From Rhyzopertha dominica (taxonomy: Eukaryota; Arthropoda; Insecta; Coleoptera; Bostrichidae): 64,000 bases of DNA. The stretch covers positions 21,348,392-21,412,391 of the forward strand of contig QCXZ01000003.1 in assembly GCA_025024175.1 (NCBI GenBank), given 5' to 3'. Below are positions 23,597-34,248 of the stretch, piece after piece (position 1 is the stretch's first letter; the number at the start of each line of letters is the position of its first letter). The translations under genes were made by a program, and so were the position numbers. The notes under the pieces were generated by a model. It searched no databases. It saw nothing but the letters and a program-made list of their open reading frames with translations, and was not told where the DNA came from.

Positions 23597-24130
23597 TGAA
23601 GGCACTAGAAGATGTGTTCCAAGCTAACCCTAAAGAAAAAGTTGCAAACGTTAAAACTGAAGAAGGAGGAGAAGTTAGAGGACCATTTTCTCAACTTCGA
23701 TACGATTATAAGAAAATTGGAAAATATAGGGAGCAAAATTGAAAAATTCGATAAGGGCATGGTTAACCAGACCACTTGTTAATACGCGGTTAAGTAGCAA
23801 CGTTTCATGACAACAGCTTTTTAACCGCGTGTTAAGGTGGTCTGGTTAACCACGCTTTATGCAACTGGGCCAAGGTCTGTCACCTATTGCTGTCACTCAA
23901 CGAGCACTATGATCCAGTAATCACTGCAATCGAAACCTTAAACAACGAAGTTACAATGGAAGCCAAATCAAAACTTCTATATGAAGAAATGAAACTCAAA
24001 GGTAAAGATTCCCAAAAGGATCATCAAGATGTTGCAGTATTTAAAGCACACACATACATGCTTTGACTGTAAAAAGGGAGGTTACAAGATGCCGGACTGC
24101 AGAAAACCAAGAGGAGGGGAAAAAAATTCA
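23597..24130 (+). pseudogene. copia gag with degenerate zinc knuckle
   Basis: Fragments in order are KALEDVFQANPKEKVANVK, EGGEVRGPFSQLRYDYKKIG, then after the hairpin GQGLS, YDPVITAIETLNNEVTMEAK and SKLLYEEMKLKG, all typical of copia gag. The zinc knuckle reads CFDCKKGGYKMPDC, in which the His of CCHC is replaced by Tyr. Frame changes occur at about 23750, 23870 and 24060. Confidence 0.7.
23757..23855. mobile_element. 99 bp hairpin MITE inserted in copia gag
   Basis: GGTTAACCAGACCACTTGTT on the left pairs with AAGGTGGTCTGGTTAACC on the right, continuing inward through ACGCGGTTAA and TTAACCGCGT, with a 27-base loop. It splits the copia gag reading at a natural junction. A target duplication could not be assigned confidently. 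Confidence 0.8.
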
Positions 24131-24235
24131 TGACGTAGCGCTGGACGTTTCAGGAGACGTGGTCGTGGTCAAAGAAGAGCTTATCAAGCAAATGAGGTAT
24201 CGTTTATAACACTAAGTTGTTCATTTACAAACAAT

Positions 24236-24530
24236 ACAAATGTTTACATACTGGACTCGGAAGCAACACAAAACCTAGTATGTTGCAGCTTTAAAAAATG
24301 AAATAGTTATAAGAGTTGCAAATTGAGAATATATTATTGCTAAAAAGAAAGCAATTTTACAAGGAAGTATTAATGAAAAAAATAAATGCATTAATAATAA
24401 TTAACAACTTGCTGTCAGTATCACAACTAGCCAACAAAGGAAATAACATACTGTTTCAAAAATTAATAATTATAATAATAATAATAATACCATTTATTAG
24501 AACCCAACAGACCGTAATCTAAGTGGGTAC
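24236..24530 (+). pseudogene. copia protease relic
   Basis: VYILDSEATQNLV corresponds to the WILDSGATqH active site of copia aspartic proteases, with the Gly of DSG changed to Glu, which should abolish activity. Further on, NNLLSVSQLANKGNNILFQ matches the segment between protease and the GAG-pre-integrase domain. Reading frames shift twice. Confidence 0.65.
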
Positions 24531-24689
24531 AGAAAAGGAATTACATGTAAGTATAGCGTAAATAACAAAAGAACAGAAAGTAAACAATAATAGACGCGCG
24601 TACAAAGACATTATCAACACAATGAGAACGTCATATCATGTATGCAATGCAACATATACAAATTTAAATTTTAAACTACAAGTGCTTAC

Positions 24690-26360
24690 AAATAGCTATA
24701 GCACATTTTTTAATAAATAACTTCATATTACCAACATATCGGAAAATATCAACCAAAGAGGAAATGGAGTTGTATTTTCGGATTGCACTGTTTAAAGGTG
24801 AATTGTAGAAATGATCAGTTCTAGCATACTTAGTACTAAAAGTGATTTGAGTTCCTGGAATTTAGGCGTGCAACATGAAAGCAAACCTCATATAGTAGAC
24901 TGGACGCGATTTGACCATGAACAAGTTTAAACAAAAATGCTAAAGAAGCCAAGGTTCTTCGGGTACTCAAAGTTTGCAGATTAAATTCCAACAGTAATTG
25001 TTCTGAAGGAAATTTTTTTTCTGGATATTGTCGGTATCTTATGTAATAAGCATATCTACAAACCCTGCGCTGAATACGCTCGATCATTAGAATATGACAG
25101 TCATAGAACAGACTGTACGTTGCATAACAATACTCTAGCTTTGATCTTACTAAAGAAAAATACAGAGCCAAACTGGCATCCGTGTTGTTGCAGGTATNTC
25201 TAAAAATAAAACCCAGCATTTTGGCGGAGTGTGTATACATGTACTGGTAATACTGCCTGGCTATCCATAATAACACCCAANTCCTTAATTTGCATAACTT
25301 TTCCAACTACTGTCCCGTTTATATAATAATTATGTTCAATCCTATTCATCTTCCTACTGAAGGTGATGGAGTTACATTTATCAATATTAATTTACAGTTT
25401 GTTTTTAACACACCAACACCAAAACTTATCTAAATCTTGCTGCACTGCGTAACAGTCACCGATAGAAGTAGTGCGTTTGGCAATATTCAGATCGTCAGCA
25501 TATACATATGTCGAGCAATCAAACAAAGACAGAGCATCATTGAAATAACCTCGGTATTCAACATATTGTGCCCTATTTTCTAACATCGACGAAAACAAAT
25601 TTGCCAGATTATCACAAAAATCAAGAGCTTCGGAAACGTAATGTACAAATTCGCACATATTAGTACTAGTGGATTTGCCGCGCGCAAAGCCATGCTGGCT
25701 GCTATCAATGATACTTGACACGTGATTGTACAGATGCATAGCCAATATTGATTCGAATAATTTTGAAAAATTGGGTATATTGGCAATCGGCCTGTAGTTT
25801 TCTGCACAATTCTTTTCACCAGATTTAAATACCGATATGACTTTAGAGAGTTTCCATATATTAGGAAAGCTTGCAGTAGAAATGATCAAGTTAAATATGT
25901 CAGAAAGGACGACATAAGCACGATATACAGTCTCTAACAAGGAATGCTGGGATATTGTCGGGACCCATGGTGAAATTTACCTTCACCTTCCTCGCCGCAT
26001 CAACGATGTTCTTATTAGTTACAGTAAAGTTGTGCAAGATATTACACATGCCATACGCAGTCTTGTAGGAATCATTCACACTGTCACTAACAAATACGGA
26101 CCCAAAATGTTCCGCGAATCCGTTCACTATGTCTGTAGTGTTCTTCAACATGCCTCCACGGTAAGATAGTTCAGCAGGAACTCCTCCGTCATTTCTTTTG
26201 AGCCCAACATATTTCCAGAGATTTTTGGGGTTTGCTGTCAGATCCTCCTCTGACTTTTTCAAAAAAATACGGCATTCAGACTTTATGGCTCTTCTCNACT
26301 TATTAGTTTCTTGTATATGTCTAGGACACTTGTTTTTTATATTTTNGGCACTATTACGAA
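24690..26360 (-). pseudogene. Jockey-type LINE ORF2 relic inserted in copia
   Basis: Minus-strand fragments from 5' to 3' include FLKKSEEDLTANPKNLWKYV, GFAEHFGSVFVSD, VNFTMGPDNIPAFLVRDC, SFPNIWKLSKVISVFKSGEK, ENYRPIANIPNFSKLFE, DSSQHGFARGKSTSTNMCEF, then after an internal deletion that removes the AFD motif, STYVYADDLNIAK with the YADD box. The C-terminus has LRSKLEYC-like and IERIQRRVCRYAYYIRYR segments. The 5' end is truncated within ORF2 and the orientation is opposite to copia. The 3' untranslated boundary is probably near 24600. Confidence 0.8.
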
Positions 26361-26404
26361 ATTGATCTGAATCTGAATATTGGAATAAAACTGAAACTTC
26401 TGAT

Positions 26405-26680
26405 TTATGGCGCCAACTATTGGGTCATCTTAATAAGCGTAGTTTAAGATTATTACATTNGACATACAGCANTGAAAAATGCTCAAGTTGTGTTACAAGA
26501 AAATCTGTTAGAAAGCCATTTTGTTCAGTCAATAACTCCCCGTCAAATACAAGATCTAATCCATAGTGACATCACAGGCCCAGAAAAGCCACGCACTCCA
26601 GAAGAATACAGATTCTTTCAAGTACTTATCGATGACTATTCTCTCTTTGTAATGGTAAAAATGAAGCTGAAAACATCATA
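26405..26680 (+). pseudogene. copia integrase N-terminal part
   Basis: DLWRQLLGHLNKRSLRLLH and EKCSSCVTRKSVRKPF match the HHCC zinc-binding GAG-pre-integrase domain. After a frameshift come DITGPEKPRTPEEYRFFQVL and IDDYSLFVMVKMK, covering the first catalytic Asp region and the second (DDYS). The remainder of the integrase is lost. Confidence 0.75.
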
Positions 26681-27039
26681 GATTTGTGAAACTTGTAAGA
26701 ACTCAGCATGGCAAAGGAAGCAAAAGAATCAGATGTTATAAAATGTTATTAATGAAGATAATTATGAACAGAGGAACGTTATGGAAGAATCTACAAAACA
26801 GAAAGTGAAACAGACGAAGAGGAGACACGTCAAGGTAAAAAGAAAAAGGATTTAAAAAAATATTAGGAGAGTTGTAAAATCTCGAAGCTACCTAAATGAA
26901 TAGGAAACATACGTTGCATACTGTGAAGCCATAAAACAAATGGAATGGAAAGAAGCAATACAAAGGAGCTAACCGCACATGAAGAATGAATAACATGGAC
27001 CGAAGTCAAAACGCCTATAAATAAATAAGGAATAGAAAC

Positions 27040-28110
27040 AAAATGGGTATTTGGTACAAAGGAAGACGGCTCTAAAAAGACACGAATAGTAGCAAAAGGA
27101 TTTCCAAGTAAGAAAGAGTACAATTTTGAATATGCTGTTGCAAGAATGACAACAATAAGAATATTATTAGTACAATTTTTGTTAAGGGATGGGAAGTAAT
27201 TCAACTTTATATACCAACCCCATTTTTAAATGGGAAATTAGATTCTGAGATCTACATTTATCTACCAGAAGGAATTGTAACGAAACCACACATCTTAAAG
27301 CTCAACAGAGCACTTTACGGTCTAAAGGAATCCCTTATAATATGGAATAAACGTTTTTTACTGTTTACAGAAACAACGAGATGAAAAGTCAAGTTATGAT
27401 TGTTATTTGTATCATAAAGACCAAGTTTGGGTGCTTGTATACGGGGGCGATTTATTAATTACTGGGGAAAAACAAGAAGTGAATCGACTTTTGAAGAATT
27501 TAAAGAAGGAATTCAAAGCAAGACAAATGAACGAAGCAAAAAATTTTCTGGGAACACCAATAAACCGAACAGAAAACAAAATTATTATTAAAAAACAATT
27601 TTATAGACAAACTGCTAAAGTTATTTGGAGTGGATGAGTGTAATGGAGGGTACACATGCATGGAAACAGGTTTTCAATTAGAAGAAAACAATCAAATAAT
27701 AGATGTATTTATCGACACTTAATAGCAAGCCTGATGTATCGCGCATCCGGGCCTGATATTTTTGCTATAATATCTTACTTAAGAAGAGTTTTTTATAGAC
27801 CAACTACATAAACATGGAAAGCTGGTAGACATCTTGCGATATCTACAGTTAACAAAAAACATCACCACGCAGACTGGGCGAGTGATAAAGTAGACAGAAA
27901 GAATTTAAGTGGCGGAATTATCTTGTATTGTGGTAATTTTGTCGGTTGGACCTCAAGAAAGCAAAACTATGTCGCACTTTCGACTGCGGAATCGCAATAT
28001 ATCGCGGCTGGTGCAGCTCCCGCGCAAGAACTGGTGAATATAAAAGGAATCGTAATTTAATTAAGGTACAGTATAAACCGAAGCTTTATTGTGATAACAA
28101 AAGCGTAATA
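27040..28110 (+). pseudogene. copia reverse transcriptase and RNase H
   Basis: RIVAKGFPSKKEYNFEYAVA, the first catalytic region VIQLYIPTPFLNGKLDSEIY (usual Asp in DVKTAFLNG absent), LNRALYGLKESLIIWNKRF, and VLVYGGDLLITG where YVDD has become YGGD. RNase H fragments are HADWASDKVDRKNLSGGII, NFVGWTSRKQNYVALSTAES and YIAAGAAPAQE, then CDNKSVILIMIP. Loss of one catalytic Asp in the YVDD box, together with stops, shows an inactive copy. Confidence 0.8.
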
Positions 28111-28140
28111 TTAATCATGATTCCCCAACCCATGGGATAA

Positions 28141-30114
28141 TTATGCGCAGGTGGCAGGGAATTGTGCGCACATGTGCGCAATACATTTCAGGCCACACAT
28201 AAGCACGAATTGAACTAGGAATATAGTTTACTCATCCCATTCATACAGATCTTGGTGTTCCAATTCTGAATGATCGCTTGATTTCAATATCGCTCTTATT
28301 ATTCTTATTATTTTCTTCCTTTTCTGCTTCCCTGTTTTTGTGCTCCTTATTTTCATTTTTGGCTGTCATTTTGTTTGTTGGAGGTGGTTAATTTAAGACG
28401 TTTCCTACCAACCATACCTTTTTTCTCAGCAGCTAACCTCTTTTACAGTCAGCTGCTTCCATTTTTTTCTTGTTAGCAGTGATCGTAAGTATATGTATTT
28501 GTGAATGTTGCTTTGTCCGCGGTTTTCTCTTGTATGCATCTAACATCACTTTTTGCTTTGGAATCGGCAGTCTCCCTAATGGATGTACCATTCCGTATTT
28601 CTGTTATGGTAAGTCTCAAGTTGAGTTTAAAACGTCTATTGTTGAACCTAAACTTTCGGGTTGTTCACGAAAAAATGCCTGCTGCCTGGTGATTTTTTAC
28701 GGACCTTTTAATAAACAGGGGCTTGATCATTTTTAAACGGCAGCGAACGATTTCGCCCGTACACGAAGTGTTTTTGAAAAAATTAGTACTTCTAACGGGT
28801 GATTACATGAATTATTTTGTGAAACGACATACTTTAAAATGTTTTGTCAAAGTCATAAGTGACTTTGTTTAATATTAAGCCACGTTTTAAGTAATGCGGC
28901 CAGGAATCAAGGTTCCTGCATCTTTGAGTCTAACGTCTCGACGTAGGTATCTCACAGAAAGAACAATGATAGAATTGTTTTTGTTGGTCCGCGACGGTCA
29001 GGAATCGATTATATTAATGCGAATTAAGTGTATAAGTGTTTTTTTCAAGTCGCAAAAATTAGTCTCCAAATCAACGGGACCTTCCAAGTAGAGGCTATTG
29101 GATACTTTACACCCTATACTTGTATATTACCACTATTGCTTAGAAATTCCATGACACAGCGATAAAAGTGCAAATTGCTGATTTTTAATACGCCGGGATT
29201 TGTAATATATGTTTGCAATGAAATAAAGGATATAGGTACAGCCTCTTTCCGGGGTCTTCGGAAGGTTTATATATTTAAGAAATTTAATATTGTTAGTATT
29301 AAACATATGATTAATTTGGGTATGCTTCCAAAGACACCTTTTTTGTGTCCCCGGATTAAATTCTAAAATCTAGTCACCCTATACTGAAATATTTTAAAGG
29401 CCTAGTAGTAATAAGAAGAAACCTTTGTAAAACTCTTGGAACACGCCATTAGATTGCATAATTATGTTTTGTTTAAATAAATTTTTATACTTAATCTTTA
29501 AAGAATTGACAGTTTCAAGTGTTTCTACCAGTTGACCTTTTTAGTTATTGAAAAACTGCAAAATTCATAGTAATAAGTCCCTTAAAGTGTACGTACCATT
29601 TGAAATTGAAATTGCGAAAATTGATCTTTTGCAAAATGGAATCGCCATGATTTTTTTTTTTTTAGAAGGCAAAATTTAAGTATACCGATATTAGATAATT
29701 ACGAAATAGCAATCTCACAATGCGCATATTAAAGTTATTCATTATTCACTATATCTTCGTACTTGTAGATGGAACACCCTATAATTATAATACTGCCTAT
29801 GTCAAATTAAATTTCTAATCTTTCGGACATAAAAGATCCGTCCAGTCATTATTGACTCGCCCTGTATAATTAAAAGTTCAATATGTGAAATCTTTTTGAT
29901 AGCTCCTGCACTCTGCATTGCTATTCGTATTATCTTTTCTCGTTGCCATCATATAGATATAATATATGTAACTTACACTTCGGTTACAGACTTTTAGCAT
30001 AAATATAATAATTCTGGGTAGTATTTTTTTTATTTTAATGTTGCAGTTGTTAACATCAATCTGTCTGTATTTATAGTTGGAGAATCAGTAATGCCGAGGA
30101 CACCACGGGTCCAT
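28141..30114. other. unassigned stretch with weak relics
   Basis: On the minus strand about 28200-28740 has long Lys/Asn/Glu-rich readings with frameshifts that might be an old transposase tail, but no motif fixes the family. Four CACCCTRTA/CGCCCTGTA-like motifs (29108, 29373, 29771, 29861) hint at short MITE ends. A 16 bp perfect palindrome TGCGCACATGTGCGCA lies at 28165-28180. Confidence 0.35.
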
Positions 30115-30290
30115 AATTGGGTATTTGCCATGTATTTATGTTTTATTAAATTGCATATTAATAGGTTGCATCCAATCCACAAAACAGCTTTGACAGCTTA
30201 TAAATTCGAAGAAATGGATCGTAAGGTGTATTATTAATACTAAAAATGTGAATATTTAAAGGGACCGCCAAAACGCGAACATATTAGCCG

Positions 30291-30298
30291 TGACGTCA
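30291..30298. promoter_or_regulatory. CRE-type TGACGTCA, left promoter of copy 1
   Basis: A perfect palindromic octamer lies 172 bp inside the element end and about 150 bp before the ATG of the left ORF, in a locally CpG-rich patch (AGCGCGGCACGCG). The same site is kept in copy 2 at 59997-60004. Confidence 0.55.
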
Positions 30299-30446
30299 GG
30301 TGTCTTGTAAATGGTCGCTTGTTTACATCTGGGGTAAGCGCGGCACGCGTCAACCTCAGCCCGTCAATTTATCAGTTTGTTGTTTGCGTTCATTTTGTGA
30401 CAAGCAAATTAAAATACGCCAAGAAAAAGTGAAATACTTATGAGTT

Positions 30447-30563
30447 ATGCCTTCTGAAGGCATGTTTATTGTTATGGAATTTGTGTACAGCGACGAGCGA
30501 TTCCACGCGGCGGAGATGAGGAACGTAAAAGCAACAGCATACGTGAACTTTTTATCAAATTAA
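30447..30563 (+). CDS. 38-codon first-exon-like ORF related to the YqaJ gene
   Basis: The ORF starts MPSEGMFIVMEFVYSDERF and continues HAAEMRNVKA. It aligns with exon 1 of the nearby SWIM/YqaJ pseudogene, where LPTIDALMLA is followed by LALAEVHGVKA: both have a hydrophobic start, a spacer, then AEVRGVKA-like residues. This is the region preceding the SYGDAA block of that family. In copy 2 (60149-60244) the reading is the same with a stop after KATA. No downstream exon remains, so it is a residual exon. Confidence 0.5.
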   Translation: MPSEGMFIVMEFVYSDERFHAAEMRNVKATAYVNFLSN

Positions 30564-30866
30564 CGTAGCATTGATAATTTGATCACAGTGGGTTGTTGGA
30601 AACATATTATTTGTAAAGAGAAAAATGTACCCTAAACTTGACATTTGTTTTAGAGGTCAGAATAAACATAAATTACCATTTATTTTCGGGGCTCGTTTCC
30701 GGTCTGGCTAACAGTCGAATATATGGGGAACAACATCGTTCTTTATTATAACATTTCCCTCTATCAGCTTAAATCGCATATAATTTTTCATATCCTCTTC
30801 AAGCTATAACAAAATGGAAACTGAATGGTAAACACTTATAACCCCAAAAAGAATAATAAAACTTAC

Positions 30867-31059
30867 AGTAAGAATTAAGATGATCTTCACAACAGAAAAA
30901 CAAACTTTGAGATTTTGGCATATCGCGTCTAGGGGCCTTAAACAACTTTTTCATACGTTGATAATCTCGAGGAACGGTTACAAAAATTTTGTTAGCTGTA
31001 CTGACTCAAATACTTTTATAACCATGTACAAAACAACACTTGTTTTGTTTTCCATACAT
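30867..31059 (-). pseudogene. THAP-type zinc-finger first exon, copy 1
   Basis: From the ATG at 31059 the frame reads MYGKQNKCCFVHGYKS, a TGA, then STANKIFVTVPRDYQRMKK, APRRDMPKSQ and LFFCCEDHLNS. The CC...C/H spacing, the FxxVPrD segment, RRD and the CCEDH ending are hallmarks of the THAP-like C2CH finger at the N-terminus of several DNA-transposon proteins, where it binds element ends. A GTAAGT donor follows the exon (30866-30861). Copy 1 has one in-frame stop; copy 2 lacks that stop but has a frameshift elsewhere. Confidence 0.65.
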
Positions 31060-31207
31060 AATAGATGCTTGTAAAACGACACAAATCACTTTTTGGTGCG
31101 ACCTGTTACACCGTCCNTTCAATAAACACCACACAAAAGCTTTTCCAAGACAAGACTGATACTACACCATTAAACAGCACGTTCCTCGGTAATGTTTACA
31201 TGACACT

Positions 31208-31215
31208 TGACGTCA
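31208..31215. promoter_or_regulatory. CRE-type TGACGTCA, right promoter of copy 1
   Basis: A perfect octamer about 150 bp upstream (on the minus strand) of the THAP-type ATG and 170 bp inside the right end. It mirrors the left promoter and is conserved at 60921-60928. Confidence 0.55.
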
Positions 31216-31384
31216 CGAGTTGAATAACCTTGGATAGAAGCGTTTAGGCGGTGACTCCTAAGATTCGAATTTCAGATCTGAAATTCTCTACCTACAAATA
31301 TTTTTTTTGTTTTTTAACATGGCGTACGATATATATGCACTTCAGGATTCATTTTACGTAATTTTCAAAAAAGTGATAATAACC

Positions 31385-31775
31385 AATTGAAATAAAAACT
31401 GCTAGCTTACGCATAATCGAATAACTTCCTTGACATATCAGACTTCTAAAAATTAAACTTTAACATAATACATACCTTTTCCGTAATCTCGTTACCTTTG
31501 ATACAGTTTTATGCAAAGCACTCTTTTCACCTAAACTAAACCTAAAACATTAAAGTGTGTCTAGCGTTCGATGTCATCTTGAAAAATTTTCAATAATCTA
31601 GCAGGATGTCATGTTTCCTGTAGTGCAGATTTGTGTGGATGCTGTGATTGAGTCTTTTATTAATTAACGCCAGAAATTTTGATAAAGTTATTTGTTTGAT
31701 TTCCACTAGGTTCATAGAATCTTGATAGGTGCCGTCAACGGTTGTTACACGTCCCTCACGTCACGTCACGTCGAC
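31385..31775. other. spacer between two related transposons
   Basis: AT-rich with no gene. The last 25 bases contain a CACGT repeat (TCACGTCACGTCACGTCGAC) that runs into the left end of the next element. Confidence 0.4.
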
Positions 31776-31928
31776 AATAGGGAACTTGCATGACAATTTA
31801 ATGTATTTTAAAACTACTAAAATCCGAAGATTATAACCGTAAAACTACCCTAGAAGCAAAAAAAAAGTTTTATTGTGCGTTATAATTCAATTACTAACGG
31901 TTAAAGTTACTGTAGAATTTAGAATTTG

Positions 31929-32060
31929 TCACGTGCCGGAGGACACCTTTCTATTGGTTGTGACGTCATACCGGGCGACTTTGCTCCGCCCACTGGNGAA
32001 ACTGCTCCTCTGCGCGCCCGACCGAGTGTTTCAACGTGGACGAACGTGTTACCCGTGTTA
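31929..32060 (+). promoter_or_regulatory. compact CpG-rich promoter of the YqaJ-type gene
   Basis: Within 60 bases there are an E-box CACGTG (about 31931), an inverted CCAAT box (ATTGG near 31953), a CRE TGACGTCA (31961-31968) and a CCGCCC GC-box near 31986. No TATA box is evident. The CpG density stands out in this AT-rich region. It lies about 60-190 bp before the ATG at 32124. Confidence 0.55.
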
Positions 32061-32123
32061 GCTTTATTCTGCTTGTGTCTTTATGTAACGTCTGTTATTT
32101 TGTTGGATTATCTAACAAATAAT

Positions 32124-33613
32124 ATGACCGAGGCGGGTTTTAGCCTAGCGCAATCTGATAATTTGCCAACAATTGATGCCTTAATGCTGGCAGTACATAT
32201 AAAAAATAATAAATGTTTGGCGTTAGCTGAGGTCCACGGAGTAAAAGCAGATCGGTAAGTACAGCTGATTTCGTTTGATTTTGTTCAAAGGTTATTAGGC
32301 AGTTATTTAATTTTCTTTATGAGGCATGAAACAATATTTAAGTTTTAAACAAAGGTATCGAAGAAAATATTTTCTATCGAAACATCAATTTTAATTGCAA
32401 TATAGAAATGGATTTTAGGTTAAGCAGGCAATCATATGGCGACGCTGCTATCGGATGGGTGCAAGTAATAATATTTGCAAAATTAAAACAAAAACCACTC
32501 CGAAACAAAATGTTTGAGCGAAGCAGTACAAATCATTGAAAATACTGGAAGTAGACTGCCATGATTGTGCTGCATTATTAGGTAAATATAATTCGTTGGC
32601 AAGACTTGCATGAAAAGTAATATACTTTTGTTTTGCAGGTGGATGTAAGCATACTATTTGCGTTCGTAATCTGGATGCACCAAAGGAGTGAGGACCAACT
32701 GAAGTTAGTTGCTACTGTAAGAGAAGTGCAATGTCGAAGATTGGAACTTCTTTTAAATTTATAACACTTTCTGGCTTTAGAGAAAATACTTAAATCGGAT
32801 GATGAAAGTGAGCAGTTTCTAAACGAAATTGTAACCAAAGGACTGAAAAAGCCAACTTTAAAAACATTATAAAACAGGTGAAGGTCTGCAAGATAAACTT
32901 GGCTTGCATCAGTTAATAATGCTCAAATATGTGAACTGAAATGGAAATAATTCTGCAGAAAGCTTACCTAAATTTTGTAAAGATAATATGTAAGACGAGT
33001 TTTGTATAAAAGCTGCAAAAAAAACAGTCAAGCAAACAAATAGTAATTTATGGTTTGAACTGCGATATGCCAGAATAACAGCTTTCAAACTATACACTGC
33101 AACTCATTGTCTCCAGAATGAGGGAATCTTTATTGAGCAAATTCTTGGTGTGTCCAAGCTAAAAGAGACGTCTGCTATGGCAAGAGGCAAAAGGCTAGAA
33201 AAGAGTGTTTTAAAATGCTTGGAAGAATTGTCGGGAGTAGAATTCCAACCAATAGGCCTCAAGTTCAATTCCGATCATCCTATATTACCAGGTGCTTCGC
33301 CCGATGCCATTGCGAAGAATATGTGATGGAAGTAAAGTGCCCTATGATTCACAAAACTGTGACAAATTATCTTATAAATAACAAAAAAATTACAGCATGG
33401 TACATGGTTCAGGTAAAGCTGCAAATGCATATCTTTAAAAAAACAAAGTGTTTGTTTTTCGTAACCGATCCTGATTTTGAAAATAACAGGAAGATTACAC
33501 ATATATTTGTGGATTACGATTTGGAATTAGTAAATAAGTTAATCCTGAAAGCAGAACAATTTTGGCCACACAACATATTTAAACAATTGTACGACTCTGC
33601 TATGCATAATTAA
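32124..33613 (+). pseudogene. SWIM-type zinc finger and YqaJ-like nuclease protein, 3 exons
   Basis: Exon 1 (32124-32254) starts MTEAGFSLAQ and ends in HGVKAD at a GTAAGT donor. Exon 2 (32425-32581) reads RQSYGDAAIGWVQV and ILEVDCHDCAALLG before GTAAAT. A 57 bp intron ends TTTTGCAG. Exon 3 starts GCKHT, completing CHDCAALLGGCKH, a SWIM-like zinc motif, then PTEVSCYCKRSAMSKIGTSF. The C-terminal PD-(D/E)XK nuclease of YqaJ type has LWFELRYARITAFKLYTATH, ARGKRLEKSVLKCLEE, GASPDAI (catalytic Asp), YVMEVKCP (Glu-x-Lys) and AWYMVQVKLQMHI (Gln). Several frameshifts and stops, including one between GASPDAI and EVKCP, and a shortened exon 2 show a decayed gene. Such SWIM/YqaJ proteins are multicopy in arthropods and associated with ISL2EU-like transposons; the substrate is unknown. 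Confidence 0.75.
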
Positions 33614-33660
33614 ATACAGTTTTCTTGCAAACATGTCTGTTTTTATTCTGTGGAAGTGTG

Positions 33661-33666
33661 AATAAA
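33661..33666 (+). promoter_or_regulatory. polyadenylation signal of the YqaJ-type gene
   Basis: AATAAA 48 bases after the stop codon, followed by TGTTACAG. It completes a promoter-to-polyA transcription unit. Confidence 0.5.
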
Positions 33667-33842
33667 TGTTACAGATAGGGAATGTAACAAAATAGAAAAC
33701 TCATTAATTTCTTCAATTGGATATTAATGATAGAGCTAATATATAGCTTTTCTTGTATATTAAACAGCTCCAAGTATGTAACCACTTTATTTTAAATATT
33801 GGGTAAAGGGCTTTTGGATAATATAAAGTCCACTTACATATG

Positions 33843-34248
33843 ATTCGAATAAATTTTACAAGAAAATCTGACGATAGAATTAAAGCAAATTAAACATCTT
33901 GAACAATTTGAAAGATATAAAAATACTGATAATGTTACAACAAATTTGTCGTTTGCTCACTACTTATTTTTATACAAACACGCTGCTACTCTAAACAATT
34001 CAAAAACATTACAACTTTCTAACAAGTCTTCAAAACTAAATTATTTAGAAATTCTGGAAATATATAAAATTATTAATGACCAAAATTTTACAACTTTGAA
34101 TGATTTTTGTAATTTTAGTTGCCCCAATTAACTGATTGTTCGATCATTAAAATCTTTGTTTTGCTGACATGTAGGCTACTTTTTGTTTGATGTCAAGTTT
34201 GTTTGCTTTTATTTAGACATCAGATTTTCTTGTAAAATTTATTTGAAT
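33843..34248. mobile_element. inverted-repeat cassette with a Penelope-like C-terminus
   Basis: ATTCGAATAAATTTTACAAG at 33843 pairs with CTTGTAAAATTTATTTGAAT ending at 34248; arms match 28 of 29 bases. The plus-strand frame running out of the left arm to 34131 reads TTNLSFAHYLFLYKHAATL, KSSKLNYLEILEIYKIIND and FTTLNDFCN, which resembles the end of the GIY-YIG region of Penelope-like elements (fa.Hl...H....lNyLE.lEIyk....LNd). The arms appear to be part of the coding frame on the left. Confidence 0.6.

Larger units (their letters stand above)
23440..28140 (+). mobile_element. Ty1/copia element split by a LINE and a hairpin MITE
   Basis: Gag, protease, integrase, RT and RNase H relics occur in copia order on the plus strand. 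A minus-strand LINE of about 1.7 kb separates protease from integrase, and a 99 bp fold-back lies inside gag. LTRs were not found at either end. Every domain has stops, frameshifts or changed key residues. Confidence 0.8.
30119..31384. mobile_element. ISL2EU-like two-gene transposon derivative, copy 1
   Basis: The ends are GGGTATTTGCC and, inverted, GGTTATTATCAC, each bordered by AATT. A second copy with the same ends and over 90 percent similar interior by eye lies at 59825-61101. The left part has a TGACGTCA motif and a plus-strand first-exon ORF of SWIM/YqaJ type. The right part has another TGACGTCA and a minus-strand THAP-type first exon. The genes' bodies are missing, so this is a non-autonomous internal-deletion derivative. 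Assignment to ISL2EU rests on the THAP plus YqaJ combination and an AT-compatible target duplication. Confidence 0.7.

Noticed and set aside
28470..28736. Overlapping plus-strand frames of 88 and 63 codons
   Set aside because: Frames overlap each other, no domain, and the minus strand shows an equally plausible degenerate reading.
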